Origin: Rhynchopus euleeides
Taxonomy: Eukaryota > Euglenozoa > Diplonemea > Diplonemida > Diplonemidae
NCBI GenBank assembly: GCA_963210315.1
Contig: OY723237.1
Location: 2,976,001 to 3,040,000 of the forward strand
Reading direction: 5' to 3'
DNA: 64,000 bases
The notes under the pieces are model-generated. The model was not told the origin of the DNA. It was given only the letters and a program-made list of their open reading frames with translations, and did not search any database. Below, in pieces: positions 10,131-19,683 of the stretch; the stretch's first letter is position 1; each line of letters starts with the position of its first letter. The translations under genes were made by a program, and so were the position numbers.

Positions 10131-12410
10131 TCAGTCCTCCTCACGCGGGGAACACACGACCTCGTACAGGTCCCCGACACCGTGCGGCAGCAGCGGGGAG
10201 GCGGTGCTGCTTGCAACGAGCGAGTCCAGCACGGCAGAGCACGGTGCTGCGGCAAGCGTCTGGTCCACGGCGTAGAGGCAGCTGCACCCGCCGTGCTGCG
10301 CCATGCGACACAGCCACGTGCTGGCCTCCACAGCCGTGCCTGCCACAGTGAAGAAGCGCTGGCTCTGCGACCCGACGTCGCCGTGGTGCACCGTGCCTGT
10401 GGCCATCCCCATGCGCAGGTCGGTGTGTGAGATGCGCTGTGCAAAGTGCACCCCGCACTCGGCGTGTGCACTCACCGCACCACGCAGGCCCCACGCCAGG
10501 CAGCAGTGCGTGCCCACAAGGCTGACCACACGCCCCCCGCTCTGTGCCAGCACAGGCAGCACGCTCGACAGCAACGCGAAGCACCGCCCGCCCGTCTCCT
10601 GTGCAGAGCCGAGGTTCAGCGTTGCGACGGTGGCTGACGTCTGTGCCAGCTGTAACGTCCCGCCGCCACTGCCGTACGACATCTGCGAGGATGTACTGGG
10701 GTTGTCGAGCATGTCCGACGCCAAGGACAGCGCCCTGTGCTGCCGCTCTACAAATGCTGGCGCCGTGTGCTGCCTCCTCGCAAGTGCTGCAGGCCACACG
10801 CAGCACGTGCTGACGGAGCTGGCAACCCCCTTCATCTGCACGCTGTCCCTGTGCTCCACCACAGCAGGCAGGCACGCAGACCGCACCCTTCCCCATGCAT
10901 CACCCAGCACCGTCACAGCCCCAGGTGTGCACAGTCCCTCCAGCCGCGCCGCCACGTTGACTGTGTGTCCGAAGTAGTCCATGCGTCCAGTGACGACACT
11001 GCGCTCCACCACCACCTCTCCGTAGTTGACACCCACACGCACCGTCAGCCCACCCCAGCACGTCCCACTGCGTCTGCACAGCGCCAGTTCCGACAACTCT
11101 TCCGGCCACGCCTCCCGCAGCAGCTGCTCCTGGACTGTCAGCCCGAAGTCGATGGCAGCAGGCAATCCCTCGAACGCCACCATGAAGGCATCCCCGATGG
11201 TCTTCACCTCGTACCCGCCGAGCTGTGCCACTGCGTCGCGCATCACGCGGTTGTGTATCACCATGGCCTTGCGCATCGCATCAGGCACCGCCTCCCAGAT
11301 GCTGGTGGACGACACGATGTCAGTGAACACGAGGGCGGCCTGCCCGGTGTTCTGTCCGGGGGGCGCGTGTGTGGGCACCAACACCGCCTCGCTGTCGGCA
11401 GCCGCCTCCTCGAACAGCGCCACAGGAAGGTACGGCAGGTACGCACGCAGGTTCGCCTCCAGCCGCTTCAGGGCGGCGTGCATCTCCACAGGCAGGTCCC
11501 CCTCCGCCTCGCCCAGCCGCTCTGCCACGGTGTCGATGTCGTACCTGCCGAGCAGCGTCGCGATCTCCTTCACAGCCGCCACCGTCCGCGCCATGGCCTG
11601 CTGCTCCGACAGCAACTTCTCCGCAAACCCGCGTGTGATGATGTAGTCCACAAGAAACATAAAAATGGCGAAGGACGCGATGAAAATTGCCGTCGATGAT
11701 GTCTTCGGGCAAGGAAGCAACTCGCAGTTGATAGCAGCCATCTCCAACCGCTCCTCCTGTGGACGGGTCCCAGGAATATCGTACAGGCCCATGCGCCAGC
11801 GATCCTCCATGTCGGCAATAGTGAGCCACACAATGACACACGCCACCAGACCTTGCGCAAAGCGCCTCCCCATGCGCAGCACGAGGCTCAGGTCGATCAC
11901 GATCACAAACAGCGGCCACACCGTCTGTTGTACCGCAGCACGGTATGTGAGGTCGAGTGGTATGATGAGGATCTGTTGCAGCCAGAGCCAGACCGAGATC
12001 ATGCGGTTTGAATACCGCCTGCCCGACAGCCCCCAGAGGAGCATCCCGCTGTGCAGCACGACATCTATGTGCGACACTAAGCTTCCCCACTCCTTCCGCT
12101 GCACCCCTAGGTACCCCGTCACGACGCCGGTACCAGCTAACGAAACGATGCACGCACACACCATCATGATGATGCCGCGGTCCCTCCGCTCCTCTGTACC
12201 GGCCTCCCCATTCAGGGACACGGCACGCTCATACCAGGCACGCAGCCCTGAGCAGCTGCCCATCCCAGGCTACGTCGCTGTGGCGTCGCCCGCGCAACTC
12301 AGTATACTCCCCTGTCGATTGGGAGTCGCAGTGATATCCGGTGATGAGGTCTGCGTCAGAAATCACACAGAACAACTGGGTCCAAAGCCTGTTGGGTACT
12401 GGTGGTGGTG
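10110..12410 (-). repeat. Tandem duplication unit B (cyclase gene and flanks)
   Basis: Partner of the unit at 7320-9640, in the same orientation. The 5' flank repeats the sequence around GTCCAAAGCCTGTTGG and ACTGGTGGTGG seen upstream of copy A. Confidence 0.85.
10131..12263 (-). CDS. Six-TM class III adenylyl cyclase, copy B
   Basis: Single-exon 710-aa paralogue of copy A, from the ATG of MGSCSGLRAWYERAV. The catalytic residues are conserved at the same positions (Asp315, Lys354, Asp358, Asp429, Asn436, Arg440; NVAARLE instead of NVASRLE), as is the degenerate C-terminal cyclase domain. From residue 112 to the end the copies are almost identical except for a short stretch at about 168-192 (before the sixth membrane segment) and a serine-rich patch at about 535-560. 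Residues 31-105 differ strongly: the first membrane segment, the first loop and the second membrane segment are largely replaced. The start is supported by alignment with copy A. Both copies probably make cAMP at a membrane but may sense different inputs. Confidence 0.9.
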   Translation of the reverse strand: MGSCSGLRAWYERAVSLNGEAGTEERRDRGIIMMVCACIVSLAGTGVVTGYLGVQRKEWGSLVSHIDVVLHSGMLLWGLSGRRYSNRMISVWLWLQQILIIPLDLTYRAAVQQTVWPLFVIVIDLSLVLRMGRRFAQGLVACVIVWLTIADMEDRWRMGLYDIPGTRPQEERLEMAAINCELLPCPKTSSTAIFIASFAIFMFLVDYIITRGFAEKLLSEQQAMARTVAAVKEIATLLGRYDIDTVAERLGEAEGDLPVEMHAALKRLEANLRAYLPYLPVALFEEAAADSEAVLVPTHAPPGQNTGQAALVFTDIVSSTSIWEAVPDAMRKAMVIHNRVMRDAVAQLGGYEVKTIGDAFMVAFEGLPAAIDFGLTVQEQLLREAWPEELSELALCRRSGTCWGGLTVRVGVNYGEVVVERSVVTGRMDYFGHTVNVAARLEGLCTPGAVTVLGDAWGRVRSACLPAVVEHRDSVQMKGVASSVSTCCVWPAALARRQHTAPAFVERQHRALSLASDMLDNPSTSSQMSYGSGGGTLQLAQTSATVATLNLGSAQETGGRCFALLSSVLPVLAQSGGRVVSLVGTHCCLAWGLRGAVSAHAECGVHFAQRISHTDLRMGMATGTVHHGDVGSQSQRFFTVAGTAVEASTWLCRMAQHGGCSCLYAVDQTLAAAPCSAVLDSLVASSTASPLLPHGVGDLYEVVCSPREED

Positions 12411-13234
12411 GGTCGTGAAGCTCGTGTAGAAAACTGTGTTGAGTTGCCAACTGTATTGCTCGTGCACTTTGTTGTAAATCGCTGCGTACTTTGTTGCAGT
12501 ATTTTGTGACAAACGCACCGTGTTCACGGAAAGTGTTCACAGCGACAAAGCTTGCAGTGGGAGGAATGTTTTGTTCACCCGACACTCCGCGCCCGAACGT
12601 GCAGGGAACCAGAAGGTTGCACAAACAGAACCAAAGAACACCCGCCAGACCTCTTTGAGCGATTTCTCCCGTGTCAATTCTACATTGAAGAACAACACTG
12701 TGCAAGTGGCACCCTGCACCTGAACAAACTGCCAGGCAAGGGAGGGGGGAAGTGCAAATCAAGTGAGCTGCCGAAGTGCCACAGGTGACAGTCCGTTCAT
12801 TCCCGGCATTCCCCAGTCAAGATACCCAACTGATATCATCGAGCATCATCACGGCACAGGGTTAACAGGTCTGCCCTTCCCCTTCAACACATGGGAGCCG
12901 ATAGGCTACCACACCCCCTTGGAAAAGGGAGTCGCCGCTGGGGAGCCACTTCAGAACCACACACAGAACCTGCACTCGTGGGAAAACTTCACAGCACTTC
13001 AACTGTGACTTCTGAATGATGCCACGTGGTTCCCAACGGTGGGATGTGGCAAAGGCACAGCGCACTCCGCAAGGCAGTGCGGGTGCCGCATTGCACAGGC
13101 CACCACCTCAGTGGCGCTGCGGCAGCTTTTCGTCGACTTTGAGAAACCCCCGGCCACCTTCGGTTGAGATGGATCTCGCACTCCACCCCGAGCATCGACC
13201 ACCCGACAGTCACAGCCAGGCCGCCACAGGCAGC
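12411..13234. other. Spacer upstream of cyclase copy B
   Basis: No convincing gene. A third CCCTTGGAAAAGGGA block at 12916-12930 is followed by GAGCCACTTCAGAACCAC, resembling the sequence after the block at 9961. This may be the relic of a third tandem unit. Short open frames here have no recognisable domain. Confidence 0.4.
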
Positions 13235-14569
13235 TCACCCGTCACCGCAGCCCCCTGCACCCCTCCGTGCGGGGACTGCCTGGATTAGCGAACTGACGGT
13301 TGCCTGGTACAGCTGTGTCAGGAGAGCTATCTCCTCCGTGAAGGGGTTTTCGTACGCAGGGTGTATCAGGAGGCTGTGCGACACCTTGTCGCGCGGGAAG
13401 TACGGCGCTGCCGACAGAAGCCCCGTGGGGTTCGGGGTGCCCGCAGCACACGCCTCCTTGAAGCGGTGCAGCAGCAGCGACACGTCGGTGCAGAACGCAC
13501 TCAGGAACAGCTTCATCCCCTGCAGCACCCGCAGGGCGTGCCCCTGCACACCACCACCGCCACCACCACCACCACCACACCCCGCACACACCCCCGCTGC
13601 CCGGGGCTCCGCAGGCGCGCCGCCGCCCCGCCTGCCCTGTCTACACCTCCTGGAGGCTCGTCTCGACCCACACCGCGATGCACTCGGGACGTGCACCGCA
13701 CCGCAGGCACGGTGCCCCTCTTCGGTGCTGGCATCGACTGCCCAGAGATCACTAGGGGCGGCAAGGTCGACAACATGCACACGGGTAGGGGCACGCGTGC
13801 CTGCGGGTGGGGGGCACGGCCCCCAGTTGAGGGGGGCATGCGCCCGCAGGGCGGGTAGGGATGACTGCGCTGACGAGGCGGCGGCGGCGGCGGAGCCCTG
13901 CGTGGAGGGGCGCAGGTTGTAGCTCAGAGAGGCGGAGGCCCACTCCGTCTGCACGCTGCGGAGCCTGGCGCGGAGCTGACGCCCCTGCGCGCGCGAAGCC
14001 TCATGCGCAGCCTCCTCCCTTACCAGGCGCTCTCTCAGAGACGCACACTCCTCCACCAGCCTCTGCCTCTCTGAGAATGCCGGTGCGAGGGGCTCCTCGG
14101 CAACGGCATCTGCAAACACAGCGAGCCTCTGGTACATCGTATGCACAGACTGCACCGCCTCGTTGTAGGCAGCGGTGCGGTCTGTGGGGTGTGGGGTGCT
14201 GTCCGGCGCAGCCTGGGTGCCATCGGCCTCAGCAGGCCCTGCGTAGAGTAGCGCGTTGTCGACAATATAGTATGACGGGGTGGTGGTGGTGGTGGTGGTG
14301 GTGGTGGTGGTGGTGGTGGTGGTGGTGGTGTCGGCTGCGTCTGGGGTCTCGCCCGCCCTGGCCCTCTGGAGGGAGCTGAGAGTGGCGTGCATCTGCTCGC
14401 GCTGGACGCGCACCTCGACCAGCAGGGTGTCGTGGCGTGACTTGGTGTCCTCCAGCTCGCGCTGCAGCTCACGCACCTCCGCCAGGAGACGCTCCTTGTC
14501 GCGGTCGTGCGTGGGTGGTGCCCCTTTGGTCAGGCGAGCAGCTGCCCTCAGAGACACGATCGCGTCCAT
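13235..14569 (-). CDS. Coiled-coil protein with poly-Thr and poly-Gly runs, function unknown
   Basis: Single open frame of 444 aa, starting at the ATG of MDAIVSLRAAARLTKG. Residues about 22-70 form a charged coiled coil. A run of 17 threonines, encoded by a GGT/ACC trinucleotide tract, follows. Residues about 160-215 are a second coiled coil (SERQRLVEECASLRERL). The C-terminal quarter (GMKLFLSAFCTDVSLLLHRF onward) looks folded and helical. The middle (about 270-350) is low-complexity, including a nine-glycine run, and another frame there is also plausible, so a small unrecognised intron or frameshift cannot be excluded; I found no GTATG donor. No family is recognised. No signal peptide or membrane segment is seen. 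Confidence 0.6.
   Translation of the reverse strand: MDAIVSLRAAARLTKGAPPTHDRDKERLLAEVRELQRELEDTKSRHDTLLVEVRVQREQMHATLSSLQRARAGETPDAADTTTTTTTTTTTTTTTTTPSYYIVDNALLYAGPAEADGTQAAPDSTPHPTDRTAAYNEAVQSVHTMYQRLAVFADAVAEEPLAPAFSERQRLVEECASLRERLVREEAAHEASRAQGRQLRARLRSVQTEWASASLSYNLRPSTQGSAAAAASSAQSSLPALRAHAPLNWGPCPPPAGTRAPTRVHVVDLAAPSDLWAVDASTEEGHRACGAVHVPSASRCGSRRASRRCRQGRRGGGAPAEPRAAGVCAGCGGGGGGGGGVQGHALRVLQGMKLFLSAFCTDVSLLLHRFKEACAAGTPNPTGLLSAAPYFPRDKVSHSLLIHPAYENPFTEEIALLTQLYQATVSSLIQAVPARRGAGGCGDG
14280..14330. repeat. (GGT)17 microsatellite encoding poly-Thr
   Basis: About 17 uninterrupted GGT triplets on the plus strand, read as ACC (Thr) on the coding minus strand. The tract lies inside the coiled-coil gene and stays in frame, so length changes would alter only the threonine count. 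Confidence 0.85.
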
Positions 14570-15125
14570 TCGGCAGGCGCTACCGCACAGCAGCCATGGA
14601 TGGTGGGGCCTGGAGCGTTTCGAGTGGGGTGGTGGTGGTGGTGGTGGCGGTGGCATGCCACTCTGCAGCCCAGTTTTGTGGTGCGGCTCACCCTTCCCTC
14701 ACTTTTCTGCATTTCTGAGCGGGGGCACACACCCCCCACTCGGCAAAGCAGAGACTCGGGGTGCCGTGTCGAGTGAGTGGATCGGGTGCACCTCCACGCC
14801 GTCAGCAGAGCCAACCGGCGCGTGTGCAGTGGGGATCGCGGGGGTGGGGGTGGGGGTGCTGCCGTGCAGCAGTCCTGCAATGAAACACAGCACCAGGGCG
14901 GTGTTGGGAGGTGGGTGGGGAGGGGGTGGGGGTGCTGGAGCTGCTTGCACATCTCTCGCCTCTGGGGTGCGTTGCCTCCCCCCCCGTCGGGCCCCGGGAG
15001 GAGGGGGGGTCAAAGGTAGAACGTGGAAGTGATTGTTCCGGGGGGGGGGGGGGGGGGGGGGGTGGGTGGGTGGGTGGGTGGCCCCACCGCCGCGGGTTTT
15101 TCAGGCATTCAAACATCGAACGCCC

Positions 15126-15214
15126 AGGGGGCCTTTGCTCTGGACGGTGATGGGGATGGTGTGTAGCACTGCGCTCCGGTGTTACTTCACCTTTTCGGAG
15201 CGAAGACCCTCCCA
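15126..15214. mobile_element. Short MITE, GGGGGCCTTTGCTC termini
   Basis: The left end GGGGGCCTTTGCTC and right end GAGCGAAGACCCTCC are imperfect inverted repeats about 90 bp apart. The right subterminal sequence resembles that of the copy at 16208-16296. Confidence 0.5.
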
Positions 15215-16207
15215 AAGGTGTTTCTTATGAATGGTAGGAGCCGCGCGGGGTTGTGGTGGGGCCAACACCTGGGTATGCACCGCCTGTGCTGCGAATCCGA
15301 ACGAAGGAGAAGAGGCAAGGGGCGTTCGTCGATCCCAAAAGAAAAAAAACCCCCCCCCCCCCACCTCCCCCCACACGCCTGCTTCAGTACCAAGGGAAAC
15401 GGTTCCTTGTATTCCTTTTGGTTCCTTGGGGTCCCAAGCGTGGTGGTGGCGGTGGTGTACAAAGGAGTACCTTTTTTCGCTGCTGACACAGCGTGGTCCC
15501 TGAGTTTCGAGCACAGCACCTTCAGGAGGGAGTCGTGCAGGATCATTTTGTGGAGAACTACAAAAGGCAAACGCGCGCACAAGTACCACGTTGGGAGAAA
15601 AAATACAAAAAGGCTTTCCAGATCCGTTTCTGCTCAATCACAAACACATCTTGTCCCGCTGCCCTGGAGGGAGCTAGGGCCGCGGCTGCGCGCGCGCAGG
15701 GGAAAGTGGGAGGGCAGCGACAGCAGATGGTGGGCAGTAAGAACATCAAAAGGGGGGGGCTTCGCTTCGGAGTGCCGACGAGGGCATTTTGTTTTGGTGC
15801 ACTTCCAACTTGGCAAGAGCTGAAGAATGGCGGGTATTTGTTACCGGAGAGTAACGAATGAGCGAAGACCCCCGTCAGATAAATAAATTTGAACTGCACT
15901 GAATTGAACGAAACAGCTGTTCGGCTTATGTTCTTCCGAACGCAGAACACCCCTCCCCCACAGCCTCTTGGAAACACGAAGCAATCCTGCAAAGGAATCA
16001 GCACGCTGAATGCCGATGGACTGCAGGTCGTTGGTTGCGGTGCAAGAAAGTGCCACTTCAGCCTGTCCTCTAGAACTCTTGGGTTTGCAAGCACTGCGGC
16101 GGTGATTCCCCAGCACCCTCACAACCCTTGCATCATGAAGAGACATGAAAACACTTCCTGGGCTGGCTCTGCCAACTGGAACAAACTGAAATGAGAACAA
16201 ACACACC

Positions 16208-16296
16208 GGGGGGCCTTCGCTCTGTGTCACTTTCAGGCAGATTTTTAAGACGGGTCACTTTTCCTCACTTTTCTGCACTTCTGAGCGAAGGCCCTC
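16208..16296. mobile_element. Short MITE, GGGGCCTTCGCTC termini
   Basis: The left end GGGGCCTTCGCTC and right end GAGCGAAGGCCCTC are near-perfect inverted repeats. The subterminal sequence CTCACTTTTCTGCACTTCTG recurs near 14697 (one base changed) and in part near 32215, showing a dispersed family. Confidence 0.6.
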
Positions 16297-16656
16297 ACCG
16301 AGTCACATTGCAGCACACGTTTTAGGACGTTTTCATTCTCTCGCCTGTCTCAATTCACTCTTCTTGCAGCAGGCACTATAGGACTGCCTGACTGCCTGCT
16401 CTCAGAGCTTCCACCACCCTAGAGCCTGCTGCTTTGATGTGGGTGTGGAGCACATGTGAACATGAGATAGCTAGACACACAGAAAAGGAACAGGATCGTC
16501 GGAAGCACTCCTACACTTTTACGCATCATAAATGTACTCAAAAAAAACAGGCAAAAACAGGCTGCCAACGGCTATCCTGGCCACACCCTTGTCTGCCGCG
16601 TGCTTGGCTAGCGGGCACACGGACAGTCTCTTGTCGGGGTGACTGGGCACAGGCAG

Positions 16657-19600
16657 TCAGGCAGCATCCACTGCACCTGCCTCCAGCAGCAGGGTGCGGA
16701 CTGTGTTGTCGTCGCGGCATGTGGCGTAGTGGAGGGCCGTGTGCCCGCTTGGGTCCTGGCAGTTGACAGGGGAGCCTGCCTGCAGCAGCCCCTGCACCAT
16801 GCCGAGGTTGCCGTGCTGCACGGCTGCGATCAGTGGTGTGTGTCCGCTGTCGTCGGGCATGGCCAAGGCAGCCTTCAGGGCATCAGGGTCGCAACGCTCT
16901 GCCAATGCGTGCAGCAGGCCAGGCGTGCCGTTGCGTGCCACTGCGCCCAGCAGCGTGTCGCCCTGGTGCTGCATGCCGCCCTCGATGGGCAGGAGCCAGC
17001 CCGCCTGCTCTGCGCTGTGTGCCAGAGCCTCGAACACAACCTCGACACCCGCCACGCTCTCTGCCCCCCCGCCGTCTGCAGAGGCGTACAGCAGCGCCCG
17101 CACCAGCGGCCCGTCACTCGCATGCGTGTGGCGGGGCGACGTGCGGCCAGCCTCCAGCGCCTCCTGCAGCACATGCGGCATCACAGCGTGCACCCCGTCG
17201 ACGATGCAGCGGAAGCCCGCCGCACGCACAGGCAGCAGCCCCGCAGCATGCGTATCCAGAAGGGACCGCAGCACCTGCGCCACGTCCTCCTCGCAAGCAG
17301 GGTCGTCTGCCACGCAGCGCTGCAGGCCCTGCAGGAAGGCTGCGATGCCCTGCTGGCCTGCTGCCACCTGCACGGCGCCCGCCAGCAGCGCTGCGCAGCG
17401 GTCTGCATCGCACAGCACCGACGACGCCGCACCTGCCGCCAGCAGCAGCGTCACTGGCTCCGGCTGGCCGCGCTCCAACGCCTCCTGCAGGGCAGTGTTG
17501 CCGAAGCAGTCGGAGGCGTGTGCATCCGCCCCCACCTCCAGCAGCAGCCGCACCACATCTGCGTTGCCGGACCGCACGCCCAGCAGCAGCGCGGGCGCCG
17601 AGTCCTCATCCGCCGTACCCCTCTCGTCGGGGTCGGCCAGCATATCCAGCAGCAGCTCCACGGCACGCACGTCGCCCAGCCCTGCAGCGAGCCTCAGGCA
17701 CGACCCCGGCACACCCTGCGTGCAGGTGTTGACGTCCACCTCCGGCAGGTCCGCGATGTGCTGCAGCAGGGCATGCGCCTCTGCGCTGCCTCCACGCCCA
17801 GCAGCACCCACCGCCGCATACAGGCAGTGCGCGTCTGGCGCATTCAGCAGGTCCTCCGCAAGGTGCCGTGCCATCGCCGCCTCCTGCCCAGAGCCGCGCC
17901 ACAGCAGCACCTGCCACGCACAGGCCTGCCTCAACATACGCAGCGCCCTCCCAAACCTCTCCAACGACCCCGATGCGGCCGCCTCGCACAGCCGACTGCC
18001 CGACGGCACAAACAGCGGCACCCCTGCACGCAGCCGCTCCTCCGTCACCTCGCCGTAGAACCCCATCGCCTCCAGCACCTCCTCCAGCAGACCTAGGGGC
18101 AGCCGCCAGGGCGACAGCTCCCGCATGGTCTCCGAGAGGCACACCGTCAGCACCGCAGCCGCCCTGCGCCCCGCAGGGCCGCCCTCCTCCGCCATGCCGC
18201 GCAGCCGCCGCAGCAGATAGCAGGCCACGTCCTGCGCACCCCCGATACCAGCCGTGAGCGGTGGGTGCGCTCTACCGCCTCCACCAGTACCGGCTTGCGC
18301 CGCCTCGCACACCCGCAGCAGATTGGACATCGCAGCCTGCAGAGCCTCAGCAGCCCCCCCCGCCCCCTCCACGGCCTGCACGTTGCCTGCCAGCAGCAGG
18401 GCCGACGGGGCCCTCTGCGGCCCCCTCACAACCTCCCACGGGCAGTCCCCAATCCGCTGCAGGAAGCCCCCCCCACAGCCTGACGCCACAAGCCGCTCCG
18501 TCGCCCCGCGCAGATCCGGCAGAGGCGCGTCCCCTGCCAGGCCACACCACACCTCTATAGCCTCCTCCGCGACGCCACCACACACGAGGGGGTCCATGCC
18601 GAGGTCTGCCACGAAGAAGCCTTCCACGAGGTCCAGCCTGTCGTATGCACAGGCCAGGCCATAGAGGCTGATGCCGGATGCGTTGGGGCGGTGGACGCAG
18701 GACTCTGCAGAGGGGGTTCCAGAGTAGATCTGGCGCAGGAGGGTGGCATCGATGGCGTGGTGGGGGTCGCGGTGGAGGACTGCTGCGACGCAGCCGTTGC
18801 CCTCCCTGTCGAGCGTGTCTGCCGTGGCGCCGCGGTTGATGAGGAAGCCGACCGTCTCACGCACCTCCGGGGTCGGGGACTCCGCCAGCGCGCGGAGAGC
18901 TATGTGCATCAGGGGTGGTGTGTCCGCAGCCCCTGTGGGGTCGCGGAGGACTGCGTCGCAGGAGACGTCCCGGGGGACAAGAAGGCGGACCAACTCAGGG
19001 AGGTGGGCTCCGCAGGTCGCTGCGTCGGACAGAACGGATCGCAGGGTTGCGCTGGCGGATGCGTCGGGCAGCGGGGCGAGGCGGAGCCTTGAAAGAGCCA
19101 GGTCAGGGGCTCCAGCCCTAATGAGGGCCCCAAGATCCCAGCCGGCTGTGAGGGTGATCCGGTCTGCAACGGAGAGGCCTGGGAAGCTGAAGAGGGCGCG
19201 GCAGGCATTGAGGAGCAATTCGCATTGGCCCCAGACGGCGCGACTGCCGAGGAGGGTGGCCTCATGTTTGATGGCCTGTGCGGGGACCAGCTGCCCCACG
19301 ACAAAAGGGAGGATTTCCTCACGCGTCACTTCAGATTCGAGGTTTCCCAAGAGTGACCCTTCAGAGTGTGCGGTGATGTGGCGTCGGGCGAGGGTGAGCA
19401 GGTTGGTGTGTCCCAAGGCGTAGAGCTTTGCGCGGGCGAGTGTGGTGTGGGAGAAGTGTGCCTCCAGGGTATCGGAGGCGGGGTCGAAGTTCTCGATGTC
19501 CGACAGCGGGGTGTCCTTCGGGACGGGGGTGCCCAGGAAGGCGGTGTCGAGCTCGTGCCCCTCGTGGGGCTCGGAGGGGAGCAGCTGGCGGTGCACTGCC

Positions 19601-19683
19601 TCCTCAACATGCCGCACCGTGGCGCCGCACCCCACCTCCACCACAGCGTGCGTCAGGCCGGCGACCTGCACCCGGATGTCCAT
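16657..19683 (-). CDS. Ubiquitin-like N-terminus plus ankyrin repeats, 1008 aa
   Basis: Single exon from the ATG of MDIRVQVAGLTHAVVEVG; further in-frame sequence upstream is proline- and histidine-rich and probably not translated. Residues 1-75 look like a ubiquitin-like fold (beta-rich start, then VRHVEEAVHRQL helix, then LGTPVPKDTPLSD). The rest is a long alpha-solenoid rich in Ala, Leu and Gly. Clear ankyrin repeats appear late: about 665-775 (RSGNADVVRLLLEVGADAHA, FGNTALQEALERG) and about 915-1005 (SGHTPLIAAVQHGNLGMVQ, SGHTALHYATCRDDNTVRTL). Between them are weaker ankyrin-like helices. No membrane segment or catalytic motif is seen. It is likely a cytosolic scaffold, possibly linked to ubiquitin or the proteasome through its N-terminus; that role is inference. 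Confidence 0.8.
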   Translation of the reverse strand: MDIRVQVAGLTHAVVEVGCGATVRHVEEAVHRQLLPSEPHEGHELDTAFLGTPVPKDTPLSDIENFDPASDTLEAHFSHTTLARAKLYALGHTNLLTLARRHITAHSEGSLLGNLESEVTREEILPFVVGQLVPAQAIKHEATLLGSRAVWGQCELLLNACRALFSFPGLSVADRITLTAGWDLGALIRAGAPDLALSRLRLAPLPDASASATLRSVLSDAATCGAHLPELVRLLVPRDVSCDAVLRDPTGAADTPPLMHIALRALAESPTPEVRETVGFLINRGATADTLDREGNGCVAAVLHRDPHHAIDATLLRQIYSGTPSAESCVHRPNASGISLYGLACAYDRLDLVEGFFVADLGMDPLVCGGVAEEAIEVWCGLAGDAPLPDLRGATERLVASGCGGGFLQRIGDCPWEVVRGPQRAPSALLLAGNVQAVEGAGGAAEALQAAMSNLLRVCEAAQAGTGGGGRAHPPLTAGIGGAQDVACYLLRRLRGMAEEGGPAGRRAAAVLTVCLSETMRELSPWRLPLGLLEEVLEAMGFYGEVTEERLRAGVPLFVPSGSRLCEAAASGSLERFGRALRMLRQACAWQVLLWRGSGQEAAMARHLAEDLLNAPDAHCLYAAVGAAGRGGSAEAHALLQHIADLPEVDVNTCTQGVPGSCLRLAAGLGDVRAVELLLDMLADPDERGTADEDSAPALLLGVRSGNADVVRLLLEVGADAHASDCFGNTALQEALERGQPEPVTLLLAAGAASSVLCDADRCAALLAGAVQVAAGQQGIAAFLQGLQRCVADDPACEEDVAQVLRSLLDTHAAGLLPVRAAGFRCIVDGVHAVMPHVLQEALEAGRTSPRHTHASDGPLVRALLYASADGGGAESVAGVEVVFEALAHSAEQAGWLLPIEGGMQHQGDTLLGAVARNGTPGLLHALAERCDPDALKAALAMPDDSGHTPLIAAVQHGNLGMVQGLLQAGSPVNCQDPSGHTALHYATCRDDNTVRTLLLEAGAVDAA

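Larger units (their letters stand above)
14600..16656. other. Gene-poor spacer with MITEs and poly-G
   Basis: It holds GGTGGT repeats near 14630, a G homopolymer of about 22 bases at 15041-15062 followed by GGGT repeats, and two GGGGCCTTCGCTC-type MITEs (separate entries). Minus-strand open frames at 15558-16094 and 15841-16230 have no recognisable domain and overlap repeat sequence. I see no supported gene. Confidence 0.5.

Noticed and set aside
13553-13700. Intron in the poly-Gly segment of the coiled-coil gene
   Set aside because: A GTGTGCAG acceptor-like end exists but no GTATG donor matches the phase, so the frame is kept continuous.
15041-15062. Telomere-like GGGT/GGGGG tract
   Set aside because: It is a G homopolymer with a short GGGT tail of a few units, internal to the window and without the long regular array of a telomere.
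15558-16230. Minus-strand ORFs of 178 and 129 aa
   Set aside because: They overlap MITE-like repeat sequence, overlap each other in different frames and show no domain.
16639-18096. Plus-strand 485-codon open frame opposite the ankyrin gene
   Set aside because: It is a mirror frame of the GC-rich ankyrin coding sequence; the minus-strand frame shows the domains.
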